DNA of 64,000 nucleotides from assembly GCA_013399855.1 (NCBI GenBank), contig VXAY01002056.1:2161009-2225008 (forward strand), read 5' to 3'. The notes beneath the pieces were generated by a model. That model was not told the DNA's origin. It saw only the letters and a program-made list of their open reading frames with translations, and ran no database searches. This document shows, piece by piece, positions 1 to 13,000 of the stretch (positions within the stretch are counted from its first letter, which is position 1; every line of letters starts with the position of its first letter). The position numbers and the translations under genes were made by a program. This DNA is from Oxyruncus cristatus. Taxonomy: Eukaryota; Chordata; Aves; Passeriformes; Cotingidae.

Positions 1-639
1 CTTTATATTTTTACACATTAATTTCTGCTTCTCTATTCAACTGAGTGATGCAAAACCCCTGACAGACCAGCTCTGCCTCCCCATCTCCACAAGGCTTGGG
101 GTTCTCACGGGGTTCTGGATGTGTCTGCAGTGTTTACTGGGTCTCCAGATGTTCCTGTTGTTGGTCATTTTACATTGTTATGGTTTCTGACAGTCTTTTT
201 TCCCCCCTAGAGCTAGTGTTAAGTCTTCTAAAAACTGTTTGTATTCTGCCACCATACTAACAGGGAGAAAAAAGTTTCACCTCAGAAAACCCACAATGAA
301 ATTTTACTGTTACTGTGCTTCCTTCAGTCCTGAAAAGCTCCATGAGCGGGATATGAAGGGCCAGGAAATACAGATCAAAACAGACAAAGATATACACCAG
401 AATGGGCAGTAACACTGAGCAAGTGAACCTGCAACACTTTTGAAACTCTCAGTTCCTCAGAGTATCTGCAGCCACTAATCCGAGGGATATCAGGAGCCGT
501 GAGGTGGCTTGTTCGGAGGGGAAGTGGAAGAACCGCACACCAAAAAAAACAAAGGGAACGAGCGACGCCGGAGGCGACGGCACTGCCAATTTATTGTTTT
601 CAGTGCGTTTTGTCAGAGAACCGGCAGGAATGCAGGGGG
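1..639. other. Upstream flank, no supported gene
   Basis: Unique, moderately AT-rich sequence upstream of the GALK2 CpG island. Short open frames on both strands have no recognisable domain and overlap one another. In mammals COPS2 is transcribed divergently from near the GALK2 start. I looked on the minus strand for its acidic N-terminal coding exon and did not find it here, so any COPS2 first coding exon must lie further left. A CCAAT pentamer at 586-590 is the only promoter-like motif I noted before the island. Confidence 0.6.
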
Positions 640-1010
640 GAAAAAATCTAAACACTTCCCTGGCCCGTGGCAGCAGCTTTCCTGTCCCGCCTGAGCTGCG
701 GTGGGCGAGGGGCCGCGGGGTGCCCGGGGCCGAGCGCCGCCGCCGGGGCGGGCCGGGCTGGGGCCGGGNCCCGTGACTGCCGTGCCGCCGGAGCCGCCAT
801 GGCGGGGGACGGCCCCGCCGCCCTCCCGGTGCAGCTGGTGGAGCAGCCCAGGTGGGTGGGTCGCTCCCCGGCCCCGCCGCCGCTTATCCCGGAGCGGGTG
901 GGCGGTGTGCAGGCGGCCGCGGCAGGTGGGAGGGCAGGGGCGCCGGCCCGGCGCCGTGCCCCGGTGAGAGGTGCAAGGGAGTTCTGGCCCGTGGTGATTT
1001 GGTTCCTCGC
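640..1010. promoter_or_regulatory. GALK2: CpG-island promoter of GALK2
   Basis: This stretch is strongly GC-rich and dense in CpG, in sharp contrast to the AT-rich DNA on both sides. It contains an Sp1-type GC box (GGGGCGGG, 745-752), the first coding exon and the start of intron 1. No TATA box is evident, which fits a broadly expressed housekeeping promoter. The transcription start cannot be placed from sequence alone but should lie between the GC box and the ATG, or slightly upstream. Base 769 is an unresolved N, so the 5' UTR is not fully determined. Confidence 0.8.
799..851 (+). CDS. GALK2: GALK2 coding exon 1
   Basis: Encodes residues 1-17 and the first two bases of codon 18 (AG|A, Arg). 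It begins [17 protein letters not shown], a variable N-terminal tail before the kinase fold. The ATG sits in GCCGCCATGG, an optimal Kozak context, inside the CpG island. The donor is CAG|gtgggt. An upstream frame is open across the N-containing region, but nothing suggests that it is used. Confidence 0.93.
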
Positions 1011-4000
1011 TGCACGACCAGCGTGGCACTCGTACCCCGCGTGGCCCTCGGTGCTGCTGGTTCATTCATTCATTCATTCACTCACTCATTCTTTCATTTT
1101 TCCTCCTACCTTTTTCCCCCCAGAATTTTGGCGTTACTGATTATCTTCGGTTTCTTTTGCTATAAAATCCCTGGCAGAGTGCCGGCCCGGCCCTGCGTTG
1201 GCATTGCCGTGGCAGGTGCCAGCACTTGCTCGTTCCCCACGGAGCTGCGCTCGGTCTGTGGAGGTAGAACACACACAAACCAACCTTTTCAACTTCCTTA
1301 GCACTGCAGAAGAGTCACCTTTTAAAACTTCATTTACTTGCATGTACTTGCAGTGTAAGTCACATGGAAAGGACAAGTCCAGCACTTCCAGACTTGGATG
1401 TGTGAAGTTGTGAGGGATGCCTTTGCTTAACGCTTCTGACAATCTTGTTTTTGATGTAGGTGCTTAAAATGCAGGGTGCGTGTTGCAACATGAAGGCCAG
1501 AGCCTGTAAATACCCTTTCATCAGGCCTGCTTGTAAAACCCACATTAAAAAAAGAGGTCAATCAACGCTTAGATAAACATGCCCCCATGGCTGCTTTGTT
1601 TGTTGTTAGTCTCTTGGTACCAACACTACTATAAAAATATCTGTGCAGCAAAGCAACATTCTAAACACTGACACAAAAAGGAATAAAGTTAACACCTAGA
1701 ATTCTGTCAGCAGATTTCCCCATGGACTATAATAGTTATGAATGTGATCTAGAGAAGGGATTGTACAGTGAAATGGCAGAAATTGCTTCTGCTAATTGGA
1801 AGAGCAATATACGAGTCAATACAAGGGGAGATTATAAGAAGGAGAAATTGTAGAGGGACCTAATACAGCATTACTGGGTACCAAGATGGAAAAGTACTAA
1901 GCAATCTGTTAAAGAAAATCACAACAAATGATATTTTGTAGCTTTCCATTTAAAGAAATCTTAAAAAACATTTCAATATATATAATTGGACAGTAACACA
2001 ACCTTTACAAGGAAGTACAAACTAAATAATTGTGAAATTTTGTAACATCTGTTTCTCATTGCTGTCTTCTTCCACTTTGCATTAACTAGGCTTCCAGTTT
2101 TAGTTTTAGACTAAATGTAGATACCTTATCAGGGTTCCTGTTACTGGATTTTTGTTAGTACACCAAAATTTTGCTTTAAGGTAGTTTTGAAGTGAATTAC
2201 TATCAAATTTCCTATGCTACACTAAGATAGATAATGGCTTCATCTGTTCTCAGCCTTTGTTTACCCACCGTTCTGCATGACACGCTAAAGTATTCCAGCT
2301 TTGCAAACACAGATTTACAGTCTAAGGAAATAAAGCAGTATGCCAAAGTTTCTTTGCATTGAACTTTCAGTAGCACATCTAGCACCTCCAAATGGAAAGC
2401 TTGAAGAATTTCGTGGGAACTGTTGCTGTAATCTTGTGGACTAAAGGCTGTCTAAATTGCAGGAATAATCTGAGGTTTGGAATTTTAGTTCTCTGTATAT
2501 GCATTTGTACAGAGATGCGGTAGTGGCTAATGTGCAAATTGATAAAAATCAAAACTCAGAAGAAAATTAATTTGCTCAGACCTGGGGTGATCAGATTTGA
2601 CTTTGAAGGGAGTGTCTCTGGGTGTGTGACAAATCCCAGTGCCACAAATGAGCTGTTGGTCCACACTGCCAGATTCCTCCTCAATGGCAAACAGTTTTAC
2701 AGAGCTGTGGCATAGAAAAGGTGGGTGGAGGACGTGTATTTTGTTATCCTAGGCAAATGCCTTCCCTGCTTGTGTCTAGACCCAACCTAGACAGAGAATT
2801 TAAATAAAATAAGGCCCCTTTTAATCCTTATCAAGTGAATATATACATTTCTTATTAATTAGAATATTCTAAATAGTCGTCTTTGTCACAATGTTATGTG
2901 AAGAGCAGAAATAAGCAGTTTAATGTCTTTCCTGATGTATCAGAGAAAACTCCACATACTTCAGAAAGTTGAACTGAATTTAATTCAAGAAACATTGAAA
3001 CTTCCTGCCTTTTATGCACCTAGAGTCTTTCTAACCTTGCTAACTATAGTATTTCTAACCTGCTTTTCAGATTGCAGAAGCTGAAGGAAATGTTTGTATC
3101 AAAATATGGATCAGCTCCCAAGTTTTATGCTCGTGCACCAGGACGAGTGAACTTAATAGGTAAAGGAGAAAACAGTATTGATTATTTAAACATAATTATT
3201 ATATTCCTGGAAAAATGTCCAGAAATTTTATGCACAAGAGAGTGTACAAATAATGTGGCTGTTCTCATTGCTGGACAATAATCTACATGGTGGTTTTCTC
3301 TAATTTTTGTAAGCCAGTGTTAAAACATGAATATTTATAAACGAGTGCAATGGATAAAACCACTGAAGAAGAAATTTTTTGTCAAGTAGTATGAAATGGA
3401 GGAAATGCACGCCAAACTTCAAGTCTCATACAGTAAACAACACTGGACCCCTGTAGAAGCCCTGTTACTGCGATTTCGAACTATTCCAAAATATTTTCTT
3501 TGTCCGTTTCTTTGATAGGAGAACATATAGATTACTGTGGTTATGCTGTGCTCCCGATGGCTATAGAACAAGATATCCTGATTGCAGTAGAACCTGTACA
3601 AACTCAAGTTGTGCAACTGGCAAATACCAATTCTTCATACTTGTAAGTAATTACATTGTTTATTCAGTAATTTTCGTGAACCTCTTCATATAATTGCAAT
3701 ACAGGTTACCTTTTCAGAGAGCTGACAAACTTGGATTGCAATGCAGAGTGCAACTGTGTAAAACAAACCCTGTCAGCAGATGGAATCCCACTGACTGACT
3801 CCATGCTGTGTATTGCTTTAGAGCAATACATTTGCAGCTGCTGTCTCTCACCTGTTTGTTCATCTCTCTCTTGTAAGGCCTCTGATTTTTCAATCCTTCT
3901 GAAGGTGCAATTCTGTCTTACGTTCTTTTAGCTCATCTATCTTGATATAATCCCCATAATTGGCAGCAGTTCAGTTTCTCCTGGAGAAGGGAGTGAAATG

Positions 4001-7000
4001 TTTTGTAATTGATTACTGCATAGGTAAGCTAACACTCCCCTGCTCTGGAGAACCTGGGCCTGTGTTTTCAAAACACAACAATCCAGCTTTAGCAACGATC
4101 CTGGCTCAAAAAAATCTGTATTCTCTCTCTTCTACTTCCTCCACAGCTGCTTGTTCACAGAATTATAGACCAGTTTAGGTTGGAAGGAACCTTTGGAGGT
4201 CCTTGTAAACATCCTGATGGCCTTGTGCCGGACTCCCTGCAGTTCACCACTGTCTTTCATGTATTGGGAAACCCCACAACTGGATGCAGTATTCCAGCTA
4301 TGGTCTCACAAGTGCCCAACATAGGGAAATAATCCTGCCATTCTTTTCAACTTCAGCCACGTTGTTCTGTCTCCTTGTAACAGACTTGATATTTGTGTAG
4401 TTGCCTGGCAGTTCAAATCAGGTCACTCATCCACATGAGCTTTTGTGGACATTTTGCAAAAACCAGAATCAGCACAAGCTTAGTTTAATCCATTTTTATT
4501 ATTTAAGCCAATGGTAAATTACTCCCTGAAAGCACAGTGTGTGGCAGCACAGGGTCAGGAACACACTGCCAAAAGTGGGAACTATTTGAGCACATATTCC
4601 TGCTTAAAGCTCAGTTTGTTAAAAAAACATGTTCTGAGCCTGTGACATGGTAAGTATAAACACTCACAGATTTTTCACTCACTCTGGAGTATGTTTTCAC
4701 ATTATAGCTGGGCTGAATTAAGAATTTGCCACTGCCGGGAGGCAATGGTGCTTCTTTCACCGCAAGTCCCCCTGTCCCTGCTTCTAACATCAGTCCATCC
4801 TCTGCCTTTTACCAGGTGTGGGACTTGTTTGATCTTAAGGTAAAGTGCACTATTTCCCCCTTTTATGCATGGTTAATTTTCTGTCATTTTAGTGAATTGC
4901 CAAGCACTCAGCACTAAAGCTGACTTGGGGTAAACAGTGGGAACAAGCAGCGCTGAGCCGGGGCCAAAGGAATGAAAGATGTGCAAGGGACCTTTCCCTT
5001 TCTTCAGTAGCAACCTCCCAATAGGGCTTAACCTGTATTGCAAACCCATTCTTCAAGAGGCAATAGTTTCAGATTTAGAGTAGCTGTGATTAGGAGTAGT
5101 TGTTATGATGGACAATAAATAAAGCAATAATCACAAGGTAAACATTTTTACTTGGTCTTCAAGCTTTGCTGTATTATATCACAATTGAAATGGCCTTCTC
5201 CTAAGGTATATAGAGTTCCTGTCAAATCTAGAATTACAGCCTTTGAATTCAAAGTGCACACACCATCACTATATTTCTACATCTGCCCTGGTTTCAGTTT
5301 GAAATCATATGCTGCAAACCATAAACCAAGAAGAGGTCTCAGAATTCAGCATTAACATCTTGGTTTTGTTGAGGCACTGTTGCTTAAAAACAAAGCTGAA
5401 ACATGCCCATAATTTCATAACAAAGAAATATTTTTCAACACTTTGAATGTTACACCACAAACAAAACTGATGACAGGATGTCTTTCTTTCCCAGCCTGTT
5501 ATACTGGTAGATTTATGTCTGTGGTGAATGCACATATATAGGCCTTGGTGAACCATAGGACTAACCATAAGCCTCCATACAATCACTATTTCCTATTTAA
5601 TTCTTGTTTTGTGAACTGGTAAAATGTGTAACAGTTCTGTAGCTTCCACCCTGATAGTTCATGTTAGCTTTTAGGAAAAACAGGACAGAGAACAGGTTGC
5701 TAGAAAAACCACCAATTTGTTTTTCATCATAAACCGTCTCAACTGATCTGACACCTTTTATGTTATTAGGGCTAAAATGGTATTCAGTACTTACAGTCTT
5801 TTGAAGTTCCTGATACGTCCCCTTCACATAACATCTTTGTAATTGAGAAGTACGTGTACAGAGAATATCTGACATTATACTTCTCAAAATGCCTTCAGAA
5901 GTACCAGAGGATGGTAATTACCAATCAGTTTCCATCTCATGGCCTGAAAGTTTTCTTGTTTGCTGGTTTCTTTCTAAATCAGGGTAGTTCATCTGTTTGA
6001 GTCCTCTGTAAAAATAACAGATTGACAAGACAATGAGGTTCTGTGAGAAAGAGCCAAATTGGTCTCCCAAACATAAGGATTATTTACTATTTGAGCAGTT
6101 AAAAATGCCTCAGCCACTCAAAAATCTCACCTCTTGTAATTATACAGAAAAAATGGACTGCTTGTGTCTAGTCATGGAGAAGTGGCGTTCTTTCCCAAGC
6201 ATTCTTTAAAACAGAAAGGCTGGAACAGACAATATCAGAATATTATTATTTCATGGGTATGTTTTTCCCAATTTTTTATTTTATTTTATTATAAAGGTCT
6301 TATATTGATCTGCCTACTTTCCAGCAGTATAATTCCTTGAAAGTGGTATTATTCCCATTGAACCTAAATCTTTCCAGGAAATTCGGCTGCCTCTGTTCAC
6401 GCTGTTCGGCAGCCCTTGCTTTAAAAAGCACATCTTAGCCTGTGACTTTGGAATATATTTTGTTAGATTTCTTGACATTCTCGGTGCCTTTCCTGATTCA
6501 GTGTTGGCACCTGCTGTAATGGCATCAGGTAGATACAGCTGTTGGGTGTTCAGAGTAAAGTCTTCTGAACAAGTCGCACCTCTTGGGGGCTGATGCCCAC
6601 TCCTCTGAGGCTCTGTGTGTCATTCCATGCCCGTTTTGACAGCACCTATCTCTAGCAGTAGTTTCTTTAAGAACATTCAAGCTCACTCTATTTACTACTT
6701 TGAAAGGAGGATGGAGAAGGAATTATCCCGAAGGAAACAGATAAATTATTTAAATAATTTTAATTATCTCTTGTAACATCCATGATACAGTTTTGCAGCA
6801 TTAGGCCTGTTTTAGTGAAGTGCCATTCAGAGCAAAGGTGATGAAGAGGAATTCCTGAGCAGGAATTACCAGAGAGCCTGAAGTTTATCTCCCTCTATTC
6901 AAGGTTTGACAGATATGATTATTTAGATTTTTACTTCTCTAAGATATCAAGATGGCATACACATGTGGTGGAAGGCATGCTGCCTTAATTAAGGATGTCA

Positions 7001-10000
7001 AAGGCAGCCTAATTTCTGGATTTATCTAAGAAATTCTGTATGCTTTAGCAAGAATTCTTATGCTTTCATCTAAAATAACCTTATAGAATTGATTAATAAA
7101 GAATATCTGTTAAAAAAAAAAAAAAAAAAACAAACCAAGCCAAAACACGTTGCACTGAAAAACATCGACCTGTTTTTGTCCATCAGCAGGTGGCAGTAAC
7201 AAGCCACGTTTTTTCAAACTAAAGTCAATACAACTGTAAGCCTCAAGGTTTTTCTGTTTTTGCAGGGATTTCAGTACTAGTGTTAATAACATTCAGATTA
7301 ACAAAACCAAACCTCAGTGGCATAACTACTTCCTGTGTGGACTGAAGGGCATCCAGGTAAGCCAAATCCATTTAACTTATGGAATTATCATTGAAGTAAA
7401 ATACAACAAGCATAGCTGTTCACCTCAGAGTACTTCCCTGCATTCTACAGCTTTTCTTGACATACAGTTAAGTATTTTTTGTGTCAAAATTTAAAGAGGA
7501 GATACAAGTGGCTTTGCTTTAAAATATTGGCAGAGCACTATTTTTGTTTTTATTAAAAAAATTACAATAGCAAATAATTAGTAACGTCATGATCAAACTC
7601 ATCATGACATTTCTGTAGTTTGAAGTAAAAAAGAATGTTTTCCAATGGAATAATCTGTTTGCTTTAAAAAAGGTTTGGAGGTTTGTCTGTCAGGACACAA
7701 AGATCATATTTTTGTCCTTTTCTTTCCTTGGAAACATTTCTAAAAACCATGAACTACCATTAATGTTGGAAACCTGTAATTTGTGCCCAACAACTGAGTG
7801 AAGCCAAGTCATGCAGGAGGCAAAAGAAAATGTAAAAACTAAGCAAGCAGCATACAGAAGAAATAATCCAGGAAGAACCATTACTTATCCTGGTTTTCAG
7901 TGTTACAATGGGGTTTCCAAAATTTCCTGAGTTAAAAGTGCAGCTATGCAGGAAACGGCAACTTACGGGAACGGCAGGAACACTGAACAGACATTTTCCC
8001 GTCTGCCCATCTGAGCTTTATCTTCTCCGCCGGGAGCTCGCCTGTCTTCAGACTGACTTGAAGACCAAACTGCTTGTGAAGCCAAGTGCTGATTGTCAGT
8101 GCTGTGCTGGGAGGCTGCCTGAACTCACCAGAGGGGCTCCTATAAATCTTACCTGCTGTTTGCAGGTGATTCGTGGCTCTTGGAGTTAAAAAAAAAAAAA
8201 AAAGGTGACTTCTCTGCTCGATGTCAATCCAATGATGTTTCCGGAAGGGCAGATGGGATAAACAGTGATGGTCAGGTCAGGAACAGGTTGCCACAGCCAT
8301 CCCAAATTATGGGTAAATGTGGTTTTTAGAGCACATGAAGTTTCCCCCAGGATAAGCCATCTAGATCACCACACGGGACGATCCAATGGGTAAGGACTGC
8401 AGAGAGCCAACAAAGCCTCCCTCAAACCTGCCACTGCAGGCTTCAAAATACAGGTTTTGGAACAATCAGTGCCACAAATCACTTTATTACAATCCACAGT
8501 TCCTAAACAGACCCCTGTCTCTATGTACAGAACCAAATAAATTACTTATGTGGGCAGTAACATGAGTATTTTCAATTTTGTATTGCTCAGTACCACAAGC
8601 GTTTAAATTGCATTGACTTGTAGAGATATAGATTAGGTTTCCTTACAATATGTCCTTTCTTATATTGAGGCTAGCATGACCAATTGACTTTATTTATTTT
8701 GCAGTCTGCTACTGAGATTTGTTTCCTAAGGACAAGCTTTCGTACTTGAAGGTTAATTTGCAAAGCAGGTTTGCAGACTCTAGTACTGGCACAAAATAAG
8801 CATAAATGTTACAGACTTAAGAAACACTGAAATACAAGTACTCAGAGGGTCCAGCAGGATAATCTGTTTATATTGAGTTGAACATGCTATCCTTTTGGGA
8901 CAGAACTGTTGCAGAACTTGGCAAAGTCCATTTTCATTTTTGAAACTGAAGTACGTTTTCTATTTAAACATCGCGTGATAAGTCTGCAAGCCTGATTCGC
9001 ATTCAAGACAATCCAGAAACTAGGGATCAGTTTCTGGTTACTCAAGCATTTTCTGTTTTTGAACAAGCCTGTCTAGTGTTCTTCATGAAGGGGCATGGGC
9101 AGCAATAGTATTTTAGGTATGAATTTCCTATATTTGTAGAAAGGGAAATTCAAAACAATTCAAACTGATGGTAGAAGACTTTAAAGGAGGTTCTGATCTC
9201 TACCATTGGTACTTATGGTTGAAGTTGTTTCAGGAAAAGCAGCAGAAATCTTTTGAAGGTGGACATTTCTTTATGAAAACACTGCTATTTTTTCTGATTA
9301 TTGACACCATAACATAGTCTATTGACATATAAATTGCATCAGAATGTGGCTATTCATATACCTCCCATATACATTCAGTGATTTTTTAATAAGTACTGCA
9401 TGTTTGCTTCAAACTGACAGCAGAGAGAAACTTATATTAAAGCAATTAAAAATAAAAAGACAAAGCAACTAAAGAATAATGAAAAGTGTGTACACGAGGA
9501 TTTGTGACTTCTGGATTAAATGTATTATTTGTGATATCTATCATGTATGTAAAAGTATTTTAAACCTTATTCTAAAAATAGCATGACAGAGACCATCCCT
9601 GCTGATTGGTGTGTCTTTGTGCCTCCAAAAGCACAGAGTCCCTCAAGTACCATTTGGTTTTCCCAGGGTGAGTCCTGTGGGTGCTTCAGGAAATGAGTAT
9701 CTGCCTTTGAATACAGCTGCATAGCTACTAGTTCCCCAGCAGTGTCATGTGGCTCTCTAATACCACAAGCCACTGTTAGATGTGAAGCGTAAAGTGGAAC
9801 CTTAAGCTCTTCAGTGAAGAGCTGTTGAGAAGAGGACGAAAGTTGGGTATGAAATGATGGGTAACTGTCACCACGGCAGCTCAGTTGCTGCAAAACCCAC
9901 CCACGAAGCTTGGTAAATTCTTGGGCATTCAGCCCACGCTCAGTTCTGCTTGGGGTACAGTTATGTGTTTGTGTACAGGAATTGCAGACATACCTTTGGC

Positions 10001-13000
10001 TGGAGCCCTACCATTGGCTTTGTTCTTACGGAATAGAAGGAAAACTTTGCTTTTGCTTTATTTTGGAGATACCAGAAGCAGGTCCTTGGTTCCAGCAACT
10101 CAGTAGAAGGATTCTCTTTCTAAGTATCAGATAATTGCAAGCCTGAGCCTGTCTGTACTTGAAACTGAGATTGTTTATTTTTCATTGTTAGGAACATTTT
10201 GGTCTTAATAACCCAACTGGAATGAATTGTCTGCTAGATGGAACCATCCCTCCAAGTTCTGGTCTCTCTAGCTCCAGTGCTTTGGTGTGCTGTGCAGGAC
10301 TCGTGACACTCAGAGCTAATGGAAAAACCCTCTCTAAGGTAATTTACTGTAAAACACGAGAGTGTCAGCAGTAAAATTCTACTGAAAATTAAATATTGTT
10401 AATGCCTGTAAACATTAAAAACACGATACAATTGTTTTCGCAAAGAGTTGTTGGATATAAACTTAAGATATTGCACAACTGAGCAAACATCTTTGGCCAA
10501 ATTTTGGCGGGATTTGAATTTGGCAAGAAAAGAGGCTTACATTAAAGCTGAAAAAAGGAGCATTATTGTAAGCCTGTATTTTGGCCAACCATCAGGTCCA
10601 TGCCTGGACCAGATGTGCTATCTGCAGGCCAGGACTGAGGATATATGTGCTGAAACATGTGGACCACACCCCCGAGGCCTTTACCCTCTCCCTGAATGAC
10701 TTTTCATGGCTGTAACAGCAGAGCATCTGTTGGAGGCCTGTGGAACAAGTTCTTGATAAATTATATAATCAGCACAAACTAGAGGTAAAATTCTTCCATC
10801 TGACTCTTCTTATTCTCGTCATAGTTTTTTTGGAATGAACATATTTACAATCCAAAATGTATTCCTCACTTTTAAACAAACATTAGTCTAAAAACAAACC
10901 CCAAGTATGTGACCTGTTAGCAGTACAACTGTTAGTAGAATCTGGCTCATGCAATACAAATTTCTGGAGGAGACATGGTCCTTGAAGGTGCCATATGGGA
11001 ATGAACTTCTCTCCAGTAAAAATGTCTGGTTAAGTGAAACTAGGATCTTAAATTAGAACATTGTCAGGAAGAGAAAAGAACAGATCTAAATGTGACTGTT
11101 ATGCATATTTGTGCCTATTGTCTAAGGCAGACATTCCCAAACTGTGGTACAAAGCCAACTGAAAGTGGTACATGATGATGGCAGCTCTTAACTCTGCTTG
11201 TTACAAGCATTTCTCTGAGCCATGAGGTAAACAGATTCACACAGAAGGTTTTTGCTGATCTGTTGTGATTTACTTCTCTGTGTAGCTGGAGTTCCAGCAA
11301 TTGCTCAGCAGTGACTTCAGCATCCCACACTGCACACCTCAAAGGGCTTCAGGAGAGGGTCAAGCAGGGCTAAGGCAGAAAGAAGCAGGTTGGTGAGGGA
11401 GGGCAGCTTTTTTATGTAGGAGGATGTGGCTACAGTCTCTGTCACCCAGATCTGTGTCGGTGCGAGGTGTGGTCAAAAGGCAGGTAAGGGATTGGACACC
11501 TTGACAGAGGCTCTGCTTCGTGAGGTCAGACATGGAGATGAAAGTGTGGAATCGAGAATCCCACCTGGATGAATGAGACTTTGCAGTTAAAGGGTTGGAG
11601 GTGACACGATGTGTACCTGTCCTGGCAAGAAGCTTCTGGTTTTGCACAGACGGTCTCACCACGGCTCAGCCCCATCTCTGATGGTGGTCACCAGATGAGC
11701 TCAGCTTGGGAACTGCTGATCAAAATCACTGGAGTGCACGTGTTCAGAAATTGGCTATCTTCAAAATCCATAAAACTGATGGAGGTCAGAAAGCCCAAAT
11801 TTTACTAGGTAGTAGAAATCTGTATCTGGAAAACCAGAAGCCAGGTTTTCATTATTCCAAGAAATACTGCACAGCCTTCTTCAGGGAATAAATGATACAG
11901 TGTGTATCTTGAGCTCAGTTTAGACATGGCTTGGGAGTACTGGCCAGCATTATGCCAGACTTGTTGTAAAGAAAGGTGCAAAACTTCTGTCATTTTCATA
12001 GGAAATTATAGAGGAAGAGAAAGAAGACAGAGACTCCACTGAATGGCTTTCCTTCTCCTCATGCGTCCTGTTCAATCAACCCAAAGTCTCTTCTTGCTCT
12101 TGGTTGAAAAATGTGCTGAAAGTTAAGCTTGTGTCTGAAATACAGTTGGACAAACACAAGAGACACAATTGCACATTTTTGTCAGGAAATCCTGCTGTCT
12201 GCAGCCAAATACTTCGCACTTGTAATGAAAAATGACCAATTAATGTACAGATGAGAATTCTCAATAGCCAACAAAAGCGCAGTCAGGAACATCTCCCAGG
12301 TTTCATGTGCTTGCACAGACCAAGACACCCGGTTGTGGTGGTTAAGAGAGAGGATGACAGCTCTGAAGACTGATTACTTTTGTCCAGGCTTTAAGTTTCC
12401 CCAAATATTACAGGACAGTAAAAACATGTTCAGTGTTCTTGGCTAATTTATGATTTATCATTGGAGACCTCTTGTATCTGGCTAAATCCAGATTCTCTGT
12501 TGCACTGGATTTATGCTTAGCCTCCCAGAACTGCCTTGTACAAGGCAGAGCTGAGTATAAATTAGAGCAATCTAGGCATGTGAGCCCTCAGAAGTATAAG
12601 ACGTGCTCTGGCCACTTCTTGCCAGCTCCTAATGCATCCTGTGCTGGTGTCAAATGGTATCTGTGCAGGATCCAGCAATGCTGGCTGTGCATCAGCGGGG
12701 AGCTCCCCCATGGCAGGGGAATTCTTAACTGAGCAGAACTAGGGGCTTTCCAGAGCCTTTCTACTAGAAAGCAAACCAGGTCCTTGCATTTTTAAGGCTC
12801 TGGATATTTATGTGTTTGTTTATTTTACAGAAGAAATATCACTGTACCCTTCCCCTCCATCTTTTTTTTTTCCCCAGATGCTTTACAGTTGCGAAAGTTG
12901 TAAATCGTAGCATTTATAAGTAACAATATTTGGTCATGGCGGTAATTTTATGAGAAAAGATTGACTTTTTGCCCCTCATTAGTCTGATGGACTTTGCAAA

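Larger units (their letters stand above)
3643..7265 (+). other. GALK2: GALK2 intron 3
   Basis: Contains a degraded CR1 copy (4155-4385) and an AATAAA plus A19 tract (7095-7130). The rest is unique AT-rich sequence in which I see nothing to annotate. Confidence 0.85.

Noticed and set aside
3160..3284. Open read-through of exon 2 into intron 2, with slight resemblance to exon 2 itself
   Set aside because: The donor and the exon 3 acceptor restore the invariant GEHIDYCGY motif. The resemblance is too short to claim a duplicated exon.
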